Source: Methylobacterium sp. BTF04
GTDB lineage: Bacteria; Pseudomonadota; Alphaproteobacteria; Rhizobiales; Beijerinckiaceae
Reading direction: 5' to 3'
DNA length: 64,000 nt
Assembly (NCBI RefSeq): GCF_010692745.1
Contig: NZ_JAAHTB010000001.1
Span: 186,001 to 250,000 of the forward strand
Shown here: piece after piece, positions 1 to 8,743 of the stretch
Numbering within the stretch: position 1 is the first letter of the stretch
Layout of the letters: every line of letters begins with the position of its first letter
Notes under the pieces: model-generated
What the model was told of the DNA's origin: nothing
Databases searched by the model: none
What the model saw: only the letters and a program-made list of their open reading frames with translations
Translations under genes and position numbers: made by a program

Positions 1-1032
1 GTATCGCTCGGGTCGGATTACGATCTCAGGATCATCTGTCAGTCCCTGCCGCTCGACCTCCATGCGATGATCGGGTTTCCGGAATACAGGCTGGTGCCGA
101 TCGGGACGAAGGACGATTATCCAAAAGTGATCGTCGATGTAACCGATCAGGAAAGTGGCGAGCTCAGTATTCGGGAAGGAGATATATTCTTTGCGACCGC
201 TTGGTGGACGGCTGTCGTGGCGTTCGATTTTCAAAAAAAGCAGAAAACCTATTTTGGCCAGGAAAAGCGTGTAATTTACCTCATTCAAGATCACGAACCA
301 GACTTCTATGGCTGGTCGGCGCAGTATGGTCTCGCCCAGCAGACATACAGCCATGGCGCGAATATGATCGCTCTCATCAATTCGGAGGAGCTGTCGTCGT
401 TCATGACCGGCATGTATCAGATCCACGATGCGTACGTGGTCCGCTTCAAACTCAATCCGAAGATCGGCAAGAGTCTGAAGCCGATGCCGCGCGAGCGGAT
501 CATCTGCATCTACGGACGGCCTGGTACGCCGCGCAATGCCTTCCCGCTCCTCTGTGCCGGCATCAACCGCTGGCAGCAGAATGATCCCGAGCGTGCCCGC
601 ATCTGGCACATCGTGGCGGCGGGAGAAACTTTCTCTTTGGACCTCGCGGGCTCGATCGCGAACCTGTCCGTTGCCGGCAAGCTGACCCTCGATGCCTACG
701 GCGAGCTTCTTTCCAAGGCCTCTGTCGGCATCTCGCTGATGCTGTCCCCGCATCCGAGCTATCCGCCGCTCGAAATGGCCTCGGCCGGACTCCAGACCAT
801 TACCAACGGGTTCGCCTCAAAAGATCTTTCGCTGAGAAGTCCGAATGTAATCAGCATTCAGCACGTCACTGCCGATGCGCTCGCAACTGCCCTGGAAGAA
901 GCGGTAGCGCGCGCCGAGGAAGGCATCGGCCAAGTTGTCGGCGGATCTCCGATTGCGGAGTTGCCGTGCCCTATCCCCGATTTTGACGCCGCCACGCTGG
1001 CACAGCGAATCCGTGGCATGACTGCGGTCTGA
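1..1032 (+). CDS. WsaF-type glycosyltransferase, 5' end outside window
   Basis: The frame is open from base 1 with no convincing start, so the gene begins upstream and only about 343 C-terminal residues are seen. The visible part looks like the C-terminal half of a GT-B glycosyltransferase of the WsaF (rhamnosyltransferase) family: a Rossmann-type stretch IICIYGRPGTPRNAF, then GKLTLDAYGELL, the segment ISLMLSPHPSYPPLEMA and TNGFASKDLS, which together form the nucleotide-sugar binding side. Such enzymes add sugars, often rhamnose, to surface polysaccharides or glycan chains in the cytoplasm or at the inner membrane. The 5' part is slightly less GC-rich than the genes that follow, as is common for polysaccharide genes. 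The exact donor and acceptor cannot be read from this part. Family call is fairly sure, substrate unknown. Confidence 0.72.
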   Translation, partial: VSLGSDYDLRIICQSLPLDLHAMIGFPEYRLVPIGTKDDYPKVIVDVTDQESGELSIREGDIFFATAWWTAVVAFDFQKKQKTYFGQEKRVIYLIQDHEPDFYGWSAQYGLAQQTYSHGANMIALINSEELSSFMTGMYQIHDAYVVRFKLNPKIGKSLKPMPRERIICIYGRPGTPRNAFPLLCAGINRWQQNDPERARIWHIVAAGETFSLDLAGSIANLSVAGKLTLDAYGELLSKASVGISLMLSPHPSYPPLEMASAGLQTITNGFASKDLSLRSPNVISIQHVTADALATALEEAVARAEEGIGQVVGGSPIAELPCPIPDFDAATLAQRIRGMTAV

Positions 1033-1397
1033 TATCGCCACGCTTTCGAACTGGGGTGATGAGGGTAATCACCTTCGTTCGGATGTGGCAGCGGGTAGGG
1101 GCCATCGTGAAGATTTCTGGTCGGTGCCGACAAGCCGGTGACGGTGATGCTCCGGGATGGACGGTGGTTTCAGTCAGGGCGTCCGACGCCGTGGAACGCA
1201 CAAGACCAGCCCCGGCAGCCATCCGGTTGTGGGCAATATCATCGCCCGCAACACATTGATCCGTAACGGGTAAACACCGACCTGTGACCTCGTAGCCATT
1301 ACCCCGCGGGGCAAAATCCGCCATCCTGGGCGAATCCTTCCGGCGTCCGCCACGACCACCATCGTGGGACGAGACCGGATTCGCGTTGAGACGGCCC
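1033..1397. other. intergenic region, no gene recognised
   Basis: About 365 bases between the glycosyltransferase end and the histidine kinase start. Short open frames are present but have no recognisable protein features. A short 6-bp stem GGTGAT/ATCACC lies at 1055-1073 just after the glycosyltransferase, too weak to call a terminator. The kinase promoter should lie in the 3' part, but I see no clear -35/-10 pair. Confidence 0.5.
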
Positions 1398-2666
1398 ATG
1401 TTCGATACCCTCGCGAGCTTCCTCGACCGGACGAGTCTTTCGCCCCACGGCATCTGCTTGCTCTGGCGGCCGGAATTGATCTGGACCCATGTGGTCTCGG
1501 ACTTCGTGATCGCGCTCGCCTACTTCACCATCCCGGCGGCACTGGGCGTCTTCGTCACCCGGCGCCGCGACGTGGTGTTCGGGTGGATGTTCTGGGCGTT
1601 CGCACTCTTCATCTTCGCCTGCGGCACCACGCACCTCTTCTCGATCTGGACCCTGTGGGTGCCGGATTATGCGGCCGAGGCCGTGGTGAAAGCGCTCACC
1701 GCCCTCGCTTCTCTGGTGACCGCGGTTTTGCTCTGGGTGCTCCTGCCGAAAGCGCTCGCCCTGCCCTCTCCCGAGCAGCTGCGGCAGGCCAATGCCGAAC
1801 TCGTCGCCCGGGTGGGCGAGCGCGATGCGGCGCTCGCCGCCCTGCGCGAGGTGATCGCCGAGCGCGACAAGGCCGAAGACATGCTGCGCCAGACCCAGAA
1901 GATGGAGGCGATCGGCGCGCTGACCGGCGGCGTGGCCCACGATTTCAACAACCTCCTCGGCATCGTCATCGGCAATCTCGATCGGATCGAGCGTACCTTG
2001 CCGGATGTGAGCCCGGCACGGCGTTCGGTGCGCAACGCGCTCGCCGGAGCCGAGCGTGCCGCCGCCCTCGTCCAGAAGATGCTCGCCTTCGCCAGGCGCC
2101 AGCCGCTGCAGCCGATTCGCCTCGACGCCAACCGGCTGATCGGCGATCTCGGGGAGCTCCTGCACGGGGCCCTGAATGCGCCCGTACCCCCGGTACTGGA
2201 CCTCGCGCCCGATCTCTGGCCGGTCCGGGTCGATGCCAACCAGCTCGAAAGCGTGCTGCTCAACCTCGCGGTCAACGCCCGGGACGCCATGCCGGGCGGC
2301 GGCCGGACCACGATCCGCACGGACAATCTGCCGGCAGCACAAGCCGCCGCGATTCCCGCCCTGTCGGCGATCGACCACGTCGTGGTCAGCGTCGCCGATA
2401 CCGGCTGCGGCATGGATGCGGAGACGATGGCGCGCGCCTTCGAGCCGTTCTTCACCACCAAGGGCGTGGGCCAGGGCACCGGTCTCGGCTTGAGCCAGGT
2501 CTTCGGCTTCGCCAAGCAGTCCGGTGGCCATGCCGAACTCGACAGCCGCCTCGGTCACGGGACCATCGTGCGCCTGTACCTGCCGCGTGATGTGGCGGAA
2601 CCGGCCCCGGTCGTCGCGACCCCCATTCCCGAGTTGCTCGGCTTGGCCGCCCCGCGCTTCGCCTGA
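1398..2666 (+). CDS. hybrid-type sensor histidine kinase with ethylene-receptor-like membrane domain
   Basis: Membrane sensor kinase of about 422 aa. Residues 30-120 form three transmembrane helices that match the ethylene-binding domain of plant ETR1: SDFVIALAYF in helix 1, CGTTH in helix 2 and a third helix ending LLPKAL. Asp35, Tyr42, Cys75 and His79 correspond to ETR1 Asp25, Tyr32, Cys65 and His69 at a constant offset of ten; in ETR1 the Cys and His hold Cu(I). A coiled linker (125-165) leads to a HisKA domain with His181 in GGVAHDFNNLLG, then a HATPase_c domain (NARDAMPGGG, ADTGCGMD, FTTKGVGQGTGLGL). The ATG at 1398 was chosen over a TTG at 1386 because the transmembrane alignment needs no more N-terminus. 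It is followed after 18 bp by a receiver gene, its likely partner. Whether it binds ethylene, another small ligand or just copper is not known. Confidence 0.88.
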   Translation: MFDTLASFLDRTSLSPHGICLLWRPELIWTHVVSDFVIALAYFTIPAALGVFVTRRRDVVFGWMFWAFALFIFACGTTHLFSIWTLWVPDYAAEAVVKALTALASLVTAVLLWVLLPKALALPSPEQLRQANAELVARVGERDAALAALREVIAERDKAEDMLRQTQKMEAIGALTGGVAHDFNNLLGIVIGNLDRIERTLPDVSPARRSVRNALAGAERAAALVQKMLAFARRQPLQPIRLDANRLIGDLGELLHGALNAPVPPVLDLAPDLWPVRVDANQLESVLLNLAVNARDAMPGGGRTTIRTDNLPAAQAAAIPALSAIDHVVVSVADTGCGMDAETMARAFEPFFTTKGVGQGTGLGLSQVFGFAKQSGGHAELDSRLGHGTIVRLYLPRDVAEPAPVVATPIPELLGLAAPRFA

Positions 2667-2684
2667 TCGGAGATCCCCACCCCG

Positions 2685-3062
2685 ATGAACGCCACGTCCG
2701 CTTCGCATATCCTCGTGGTCGAGGACGAGCCGCTGCTGCTGGAAGTCGTCTCCGCCGATCTCGAGGATGCGGGCTTTTCGGTCACGCAGGCCGCCACCGC
2801 CGAGATCGCCTTCGCGTTGCTGCTCGGCGGGGCCGCCATCGACCTCCTGTTCACCGATATCCGCCTGCCCGGTGCCATGGATGGCTGGCAGCTCGCCGAA
2901 GCCGCCCGGGCGTTACGCCCCGGTCTGCCGATCATCTATGCCACCGGCTTCTCGCAGACCGCGCCCCGTCTCGCCGAGGGCGCCATCTTCTTCACCAAGC
3001 CCTATCGGGCCGCAGCGATCATCAAGGCCATCCGCAGCCTGGGCGCCGGCCACGCCGCATGA
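2685..3062 (+). CDS. single-domain response regulator (receiver only)
   Basis: A 125-residue CheY-like receiver with no output domain. The acidic pocket is ED at residues 13-14, the phosphorylated Asp is Asp58 in FTDIRLPG, and the conserved Lys is in FFTKPY near the C-terminus. Such receivers act through protein contact or pass phosphate on. It lies 18 bp after the ethylene-receptor-like kinase and 19 bp before the DJ-1-like gene, so the three are probably one transcript and the kinase probably phosphorylates it. The kinase itself has no receiver, which supports the pairing. The downstream target is unknown. Confidence 0.9.
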   Translation: MNATSASHILVVEDEPLLLEVVSADLEDAGFSVTQAATAEIAFALLLGGAAIDLLFTDIRLPGAMDGWQLAEAARALRPGLPIIYATGFSQTAPRLAEGAIFFTKPYRAAAIIKAIRSLGAGHAA

Positions 3063-3081
3063 GGCGAGGGCCGTCCCCAGC

Positions 3082-3852
3082 ATGAACCGTCGGGAATTCA
3101 CCGCTGCCGCCCTGGCTGCCGGGGCACTCGGCCACTCCGCAGCACCGGTTCGGGCCGCCTCTGCCGATGGGGCGGAACCTGTGCGGATCGCGATGCTGCT
3201 CTATCCCGGCATGACCGCCCTCGACGTGGTCGGGCCGCAGGTGCTGCTCGCCGGTATCGCCGGCGACAGCCTCCATCTCGTGGGCGCCGCTGCCGGCCCG
3301 GTCACGAGCGACACCGGCCTTCAGATCGTCGCGACCAAAACCTTCGAGACCTGCCCGCACGCGCTCGACGTGCTGTTCGTGCCGGGTGGCGACGGCACGC
3401 CCGACCAGATGCGCGACGACGCCACCCTCGCCTTCCTGCGCGACCGGGCCTCCTCCGCCGCCTGGGTCACCAGCGTGTGCACCGGTTCGCTGATCCTCGG
3501 CGCCGCCGGCCTGCTCGACGGCTACCGCGCCACCTCGCATTGGTGCGTGCGCGAGACCGTGCTGCCGCTGCTCGGCGCGATCCCGGTGAACGAACGGGTG
3601 GTGTTCGACCGCAACCGTGTCACCGCCGCCGGTGTCTCGGCCGGGCTCGATTTCGCCCTGGCGCTCGCAGCCCGCCTGCGGGGGGAGGACGATGCCAGGA
3701 CGAGCCAGCTCGTGGCGGAATACGCGCCCCAGCCCCCCTTTGCTGCCGGCACGCCGGAGACGGCCGGTCCGGAGATCACCGCCAAGGCGTGCCGAATCCT
3801 CGAAGGGCTCGCCACCGGCGCCCTCGCTGCGGCGCAGGCGCGACGGGGCTGA
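3082..3852 (+). CDS. DJ-1/PfpI family protein, isonitrile-hydratase-like, with Tat-type signal
   Basis: 256 aa. Residues 1-26 look like a Tat signal: NRREF followed by a hydrophobic Ala/Leu run and a likely cleavage near PVRAAS. The rest is a DJ-1/PfpI fold closest in sequence pattern to Pseudomonas isonitrile hydratase InhA: Asp48 in TALDVVGP, the nucleophile elbow TSVCTGSLILGAAGLL with Cys133, and the following YRATSHW and AGVSAGLDFALAL. InhA hydrates isonitriles to N-formamides in the cytoplasm; an exported version is unusual. An alternative reading is an AraC-GATase1-like sensory domain without the DNA-binding part. It starts 19 bp after the receiver gene, so it is probably co-transcribed with the sensor kinase. 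Family sure, reaction inferred. Confidence 0.8.
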   Translation: MNRREFTAAALAAGALGHSAAPVRAASADGAEPVRIAMLLYPGMTALDVVGPQVLLAGIAGDSLHLVGAAAGPVTSDTGLQIVATKTFETCPHALDVLFVPGGDGTPDQMRDDATLAFLRDRASSAAWVTSVCTGSLILGAAGLLDGYRATSHWCVRETVLPLLGAIPVNERVVFDRNRVTAAGVSAGLDFALALAARLRGEDDARTSQLVAEYAPQPPFAAGTPETAGPEITAKACRILEGLATGALAAAQARRG

Positions 3853-3953
3853 GGCGGGCTCCGGCCGTATGGCTGGTGCGGAACGGGATTTGCGATACCC
3901 TTCAACGCAGAGGCGTGGGACGGACGTCCCACGCGCCGACAGTGAGATGATGC

Positions 3954-5438
3954 ATGGCCGGTGGTTTGGCGGACGACCTGATCCGGACGAAGTCGCTGGA
4001 GCGGCTCAATTCCGACGCGGAGGGCGGTGAGAACAAGCTCGAACGCACGCTCGGGCCCTGGAGCCTGATCGCGCTCGGCATCGGCGCGGTGATCGGCGCG
4101 GGCCTGTTCTCGCTCACCGGCATCGCGGCGGCCGAGCATGCCGGCCCCGCCGTGGTCATCTCGTTCGCCATCGCCTCCATCGCCTGTGCCTTTGCGGGCA
4201 TGTGCTACAGCGAACTCGCCGGGATGATCCCGGTGGCGGGCTCGGCCTATACCTACGCCTACGCCACCATGGGCGAGTTCGTGGCCTGGATCATCGGCTG
4301 GGATCTGGTGCTCGAATACGCGGTGGGGGCGGCCACGGTCTCGGTGAGCTGGTCGAGCTACGTCACCCGGTTCCTGCGCGACAGCCTGGGGCTCAACCTG
4401 CCGGCGAGCCTCGTCCATTCCCCGTTCGAGACCTACAAACTCGCCGACGGAACCATGGCGCACGGCCTCGTCAACCTGCCGGCGATCCTCATCATCGTGG
4501 CGGCCTCCGCGCTCCTGATGATCGGCATCCGCGAATCGGCCCGCGTCAATGCGGTGATCGTCCTGGTCAAGCTTGCGGTGGTCGCCGTCGTGGTCGGGGT
4601 GGGCCTGTTCTACATCAAGGCGCAGAACTACGTGCCGTTCATCCCCGAGAACACCGGCACCTTCGGCGAATACGGCTGGAGTGGGATCATGCGCGGGGCC
4701 GGCGTGGTGTTCTTCGCCTATGTGGGCTTCGATGCCGTATCGACGGCGGCCCAGGAAGCGAAGAATCCCCAGCGCAACATGATGATCGGCATTCTGGGCT
4801 CGCTCGCCATCTGCACGGTGATCTACATCGCGTTCGCCGGCGTTCTCACCGGCCTGGTGCATTACGACCAGATGAAGGGCGACGCGGCGCCGGTGAATAC
4901 CGCCATCGCGCAGACGCCGTTCCCGTGGCTGCGCAGCCTCGTGACGCTCGGCGTCATCGCGGGCTTCTCCACCGTGATCCTGGTGCTGCTGCTCGGCCAG
5001 AGCCGGGTGTTCTATTCCATGAGCCAGGACCGGCTGCTGCCCGGCTTCTTCTCGAAGATCCATCCGACCTGGAAGACGCCCTACCGCTCGAACCTGTTCT
5101 TCATGGTGTTCACCAGCGCGCTCGGCGGCTTCCTGCCGATCAGCCAGCTCGGCCACATGACCAGCATCGGGACGTTGCTGGCGTTCATGCTGGTCTGCAC
5201 TGGCGTGATCATCCTGCGCCGGACCCAGCCGGACGCGCGGCGCGACTACCGCACCCCGCTGGTGCCCCTGGTGCCGATCCTCGGCATCCTGAGCTGCTTT
5301 GCCATGATGGTGTCGCTGGACGGCGAGACCTGGTTGCGCCTGGTGGTCTGGCTCGTCATCGGCCTGGTGATCTACTTCACCTGGAGCCGCCGCCACAGCC
5401 GGATCGGCCGCGAGGAAGCGGGACAGCGGGTGGGGTGA
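3954..5438 (+). CDS. APC-family amino acid permease (cationic amino acid transporter type)
   Basis: 494 aa inner-membrane transporter with about twelve helices. The family hallmark GIGAVIGAGLFSLTGIAA in the first helix forms the substrate-binding unwound segment, and GAGVVFFAYVGFDAVSTAAQEAKNPQ in the sixth helix is typical of the YfnA/CAT branch, which imports cationic or branched amino acids by proton symport. The N-terminal 30 residues are a soluble tail with LERTLGPWSL leading into helix 1. The gene starts 101 bp after the DJ-1-like gene on the same strand and may share its transcript, but the larger gap leaves room for its own promoter. Substrate cannot be assigned from sequence. Confidence 0.88.
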   Translation: MAGGLADDLIRTKSLERLNSDAEGGENKLERTLGPWSLIALGIGAVIGAGLFSLTGIAAAEHAGPAVVISFAIASIACAFAGMCYSELAGMIPVAGSAYTYAYATMGEFVAWIIGWDLVLEYAVGAATVSVSWSSYVTRFLRDSLGLNLPASLVHSPFETYKLADGTMAHGLVNLPAILIIVAASALLMIGIRESARVNAVIVLVKLAVVAVVVGVGLFYIKAQNYVPFIPENTGTFGEYGWSGIMRGAGVVFFAYVGFDAVSTAAQEAKNPQRNMMIGILGSLAICTVIYIAFAGVLTGLVHYDQMKGDAAPVNTAIAQTPFPWLRSLVTLGVIAGFSTVILVLLLGQSRVFYSMSQDRLLPGFFSKIHPTWKTPYRSNLFFMVFTSALGGFLPISQLGHMTSIGTLLAFMLVCTGVIILRRTQPDARRDYRTPLVPLVPILGILSCFAMMVSLDGETWLRLVVWLVIGLVIYFTWSRRHSRIGREEAGQRVG

Positions 5439-5448
5439 GGCGCCGCCG

Positions 5449-5808
5449 TCAGGTGCGCCAGATCCGGTGCCGGACGGCGGCGTTTCGTGCATCGTCCTCC
5501 GCGGCCGGGATACCGACCAGGACCCGGGCGGGGGTGGTGTAGACGAGGTGGACCGCGCCCGACGACACCCCGCCGCACCCGATACAGACCGCATAGGTCC
5601 AGCGCTGCCACAGATCGGTGTTGCGCTTGTCGACCGCTCGCTGCCGAAGCCGCGCCTTGTCGATGAAGCCCTTCAATTCCAAGGCCTTGGCGTCGCTCGT
5701 CGGGTCCAGCTTCTGTGCGGGCGCCGGTCTTGGCCGGGCAGGCTGCTGTGCCGAAACGGGACCGCCGATGAGCAGCAAAGTTCCCATACCGTAGACCCAT
5801 GCACGCAT
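5449..5808 (-). CDS. small secreted hypothetical protein
   Basis: 119 aa with a clear N-terminal signal peptide (hydrophobic run ending GGPVSAQ), a Pro/Arg-rich stretch, a charged predicted helix around KGFIDKARLRQRAVDKRN and a CIGCGG segment near residue 77. It belongs to no family I recognise. The cysteine pair suggests a disulfide or metal site in the periplasm. It converges with the permease, ending 10 bp from that stop. The codon pattern is like its neighbours, which supports a real gene. Confidence 0.6.
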   Translation of the reverse strand: MRAWVYGMGTLLLIGGPVSAQQPARPRPAPAQKLDPTSDAKALELKGFIDKARLRQRAVDKRNTDLWQRWTYAVCIGCGGVSSGAVHLVYTTPARVLVGIPAAEDDARNAAVRHRIWRT

Positions 5809-6138
5809 GTGAAGCTCCTGAGATTTCAGAGCGCATTCCCCAGTTGCGATGGCCTACGAAGACGCAGTTCGAAAAGTTTCACGCCGGTTCGACAAATCGA
5901 AAATTTTCTGCTCGGCCCCGGAGCGATCCTGAATGCTACCGGTCACTTGGACTGATCACTGAAGAATTTCGATCCAGAGTCGTTTTCGGCCGACAGACCG
6001 AATGATTGCTGACATTTCAAATCGTCGGATCGGTTCGCACAGCAGAGTCGGGGCGATGGACAGGATCGTTCTACGACCGTGCGCGTGTCGTCCTGCGATC
6101 TGCAGTGCAGCCTGTCCAGGATGGCTGCGGAGAACCGA
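5809..6138. other. intergenic region, nothing recognised
   Basis: About 330 bases upstream of the small secreted protein and downstream of the MBL-fold gene. It is less GC-rich than its surroundings in the stretch 5870-6030. No coherent reading frame, RNA gene or strong hairpin was found. Confidence 0.5.
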
Positions 6139-7047
6139 TCAGGCCGTCAGCGCGAGCGCCGGTGCAGCGATCCGGGCCGGGGCGCCGACGGCGACGGTCT
6201 GGCGCTCGCGCGCGATGAAGGCCGTGGGCATGATCGCCTGCATCTCGGCCTCGACCTTGCGCAGCATCGCATCGGTATGGGCCGGGTGGAGATGGATGAT
6301 CGCCATCGCCTTGACCCCTGCGGCCTGGGCCAGCTCGGCGCCCTTCTGCCAGGTCGAATGGCCCCAGCCACGGCAGACCGGGTACTCGCAGTCGGTGAAC
6401 ATGCCGTCATAGACCATCAGGTCTGCGCCGCGCACGAAGTCCAGCAGGGCCGGATCCGGCCACGGATCGGAATGCTCGATGTCGCTGATCACGCACAGGC
6501 GCCGGCCGGCATGGTCGAAGCGGTAGCCCACCGAGCCCTGCGGATGATTGAGCAGGATCGTGTCGACCTTCGATCCGTCGGCGAAGGTCAGGGTCTCGCC
6601 GGCCTTGAAGCCGTGATGCGCGAGCCGGCACGGCAGGATGTCGAGGGTGACGGGAAACAGCGGCGGCGAGAACAGACGGTCGAGGGTTTGGGTCGCGCAG
6701 GCACCGTCGAGGTTGCCGCACCAGGTGTTGATGGTGCGCTCCGGGTCGAGCACCACTGGTTTGAAGAACGGCAGCCCGGCGGTGTGGTCGAGATGGAGAT
6801 GACTGAACAGGAGATCGATCTCCTTGGGCAGCGCACTGGAGACTTCGTCGCGATAATGCCGGCCGCAGGCGTTGAGCCCCGACCCCGCATCGAGCAGGAA
6901 CAGGCGGGTCCCACAGCGAATCTCCATGCACGGCGTCGAGCCGCCGAACTCGACGTAATCCGGGCCGCTGACCGGGGTCGAGCCGCGGACACCCCAGAAG
7001 CGCAGGGAAAGGCCATCGTCCGCGTGCGAACCATTCGACACTGTCAT
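6139..7047 (-). CDS. MBL-fold metallo-hydrolase (RNase Z/PhnP-like)
   Basis: 302 aa. The opening LRFWGVRGSTPVSGP and the metal motif HLHLDH at residues 83-88 are typical of metallo-beta-lactamase-fold proteins of the RNase Z, PhnP and cyclic-phosphodiesterase branch. Later metal ligands are likely the Asp of SDIEHSD and the His of IIHLHPAH. No signal peptide is seen, so it is probably cytoplasmic and hydrolyses a phosphodiester or similar ester. The start is the ATG at 7047 because the conserved fold begins about ten residues later; upstream in-frame sequence is low quality. It stands alone between a gap and the transpeptidase gene. Substrate unknown. Confidence 0.85.
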   Translation of the reverse strand: MTVSNGSHADDGLSLRFWGVRGSTPVSGPDYVEFGGSTPCMEIRCGTRLFLLDAGSGLNACGRHYRDEVSSALPKEIDLLFSHLHLDHTAGLPFFKPVVLDPERTINTWCGNLDGACATQTLDRLFSPPLFPVTLDILPCRLAHHGFKAGETLTFADGSKVDTILLNHPQGSVGYRFDHAGRRLCVISDIEHSDPWPDPALLDFVRGADLMVYDGMFTDCEYPVCRGWGHSTWQKGAELAQAAGVKAMAIIHLHPAHTDAMLRKVEAEMQAIMPTAFIARERQTVAVGAPARIAAPALALTA

Positions 7048-7309
7048 CGCTCGATTACCAATTGCCCGATCCGCGAGGGTCGGGAACCCCTTCGTCGCGC
7101 CGCAGCGCTTCTCTCGTCTCAAGGACGCCAATCTCCGCAAGGATGTCGATCCTCGCAAGTCGGCGGGTGGCATGGTGCCGGAATCGAAGTGGAGCAAGCC
7201 TTGAGGTAGTAAGCCGGGTCTGCACCCGATGTGCGACGACGCACATGGCTTGGGGTCCGCTGACATGGTCGAGCCCCGCCGTGGCCGCGGCGCCACGGGG
7301 CGGAATGCG

Positions 7310-8554
7310 TCATCGCTGCGCGACGATCTCGACTGCGGGCGGAACCGCCGGGGGGGACACAATCCCCGACAGGCTGGCCCGTATCAGGCGCGGCAGCGTG
7401 TCGGCATAGGCGGTGAGAAGCGGTGCGAACCGCGCCGGCGCGGTCTCGTAGGCGGGCACGAATCCCGGCATCCGCGTGAGCCCGAACGCCGAATCGGGGG
7501 CGATCCAGCGCGACCACACCGCCTGCGCCACCTGAACCGGCGCCGGACGGTGGCGGGCGGCGATCACCACCACCTCCTGCCCGGCATAGGCCAGGGCCTC
7601 GGGCCGGCTGACATCGCCGAGTGGGACGCCCTTGGCGGCGAGGGCGGCCCAGAACGCGTGCTGGCCACCGTCGGAATAGGTGGTGCGCACGGCCGCGCTC
7701 CCATCATCGACGAGGCTGGCGATTCGCGCCTCCTCCTCGGCCCGGCGGGTGCGCACCAGTGCCTCGCGGGCGGGGTCCTTCGCCGGGGCGAAGGCGTAGC
7801 GCCCGTCCGCCACGGTGACGACGGGCTCCTCGCCCAGCGCCTCGAACCGGTCGGAGCCGGCCTTCAGCTGACGCCAGAAGTCGATATTGGGATCGGTGCG
7901 GTGGCGGGCCATGTTGAGCGCCGTCATCCGGAACGGATAGGACTGGAATTGGAACGCCGTCTGCCCGCCGCCGAAGGCGTCGCGGGCGATGGCGTAGATT
8001 TCACCCACCACCGCATCGGTCATGGCAAAGCAGCCCATGGACGAGCACACGCCGTGCACCATCACCGCCGAGCCGGTGGAGCCGTGGGCTCGGTCGTAGG
8101 CGTTGGGATAGCCGACGTCGAAGGAGAGATAGTAGCTCGAATTCGGGTTCATCTGGCGCTGGGGCACCGTGTAGAACCCCTCCGGGGTCTGGCGGTCGCC
8201 GGTCTTGCGCTTGGGGCCGAGCTGGCCCGACCAGCGGCAGATCGGGAAGGTCTTCACGTGGACGAAGCGGCCGCTGGCCGCCCGCTTCCAGACCTCGATC
8301 TCGCTTTCCTTCTTGTAGGCCCGGAACAGCACCGGCGCCTGGGCCGTGGTGCCGCGCGCCTGCATCAGCGCCAGGGTGGCGGCCGGGATCGGCGCGAAGG
8401 CCTTGCCGGTCTCGGCCGAAGCCTGAGCCGCGAGCAGGACGCCGCAGACGAGCAGGCCGTAGCGCGTGAACGGCGCGCCTCTATCGGCTCGCACAGTTCG
8501 CTTGACGGGCAAGTCTCGCTGGACGGGCAAGGTTCGCTTGATGGGAAAGACCAT
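7310..8554 (-). CDS. YkuD-domain L,D-transpeptidase (YafK-like)
   Basis: About 414 aa, exported to the periplasm. The catalytic motif HGVCSSMGCFAMTD spans residues 167-180, with His167 and nucleophile Cys175 in the HG(x)SxGC pattern of L,D-transpeptidases, which form 3-3 crosslinks in peptidoglycan or attach proteins to it. YafK-like members such as DpaA can instead cut such bonds. A hydrophobic signal segment lies at residues 31-47 (YGLLVCGVLLAAQASA). The ATG at 8554 gives an unusually long N-region made of a triplicated hexapeptide; a GTG at 8494 would give a normal signal peptide and is a real alternative. Neither start has a good ribosome binding site. The roughly 200 residues after the catalytic site are not assigned. 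Confidence 0.82.
   Translation of the reverse strand: MVFPIKRTLPVQRDLPVKRTVRADRGAPFTRYGLLVCGVLLAAQASAETGKAFAPIPAATLALMQARGTTAQAPVLFRAYKKESEIEVWKRAASGRFVHVKTFPICRWSGQLGPKRKTGDRQTPEGFYTVPQRQMNPNSSYYLSFDVGYPNAYDRAHGSTGSAVMVHGVCSSMGCFAMTDAVVGEIYAIARDAFGGGQTAFQFQSYPFRMTALNMARHRTDPNIDFWRQLKAGSDRFEALGEEPVVTVADGRYAFAPAKDPAREALVRTRRAEEEARIASLVDDGSAAVRTTYSDGGQHAFWAALAAKGVPLGDVSRPEALAYAGQEVVVIAARHRPAPVQVAQAVWSRWIAPDSAFGLTRMPGFVPAYETAPARFAPLLTAYADTLPRLIRASLSGIVSPPAVPPAVEIVAQR
8499..8552. repeat. three tandem 18-bp units at the transpeptidase start
   Basis: Three direct copies of an 18-base unit (8499-8516, 8517-8534, 8535-8552), beginning CGCTTGACGGGCAAG in the first, differing at a few positions. If translated they encode three hexapeptides of the form x-[LF]-P-[VI]-[KQ]-R directly after the start ATG of the transpeptidase. 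If the GTG at 8494 is the true start they are 5' leader sequence. Confidence 0.85.
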
Positions 8555-8743
8555 GCGCGGCCCGAGGATGAGCGACCCGTCCGGCAACGCCGCCGACGCC
8601 GTGCAGGATGCACGCGCCCTTGCGTATCGCATCCCAATGGGGCCGCAATAGGGGGCGCGGGAAAACCCGAGGGATTTGGCTCCGCGCGTTTTTCTCCCGG
8701 TCGCGCCCACTCGCCCCCGCAAAGCCGGAGGGTGCCGGGCGGC

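Noticed and set aside
3522..5594. Long minus-strand open frame
   Set aside because: Antisense to the DJ-1-like and permease genes; no recognisable domains, His/Asp/Arg-rich product.
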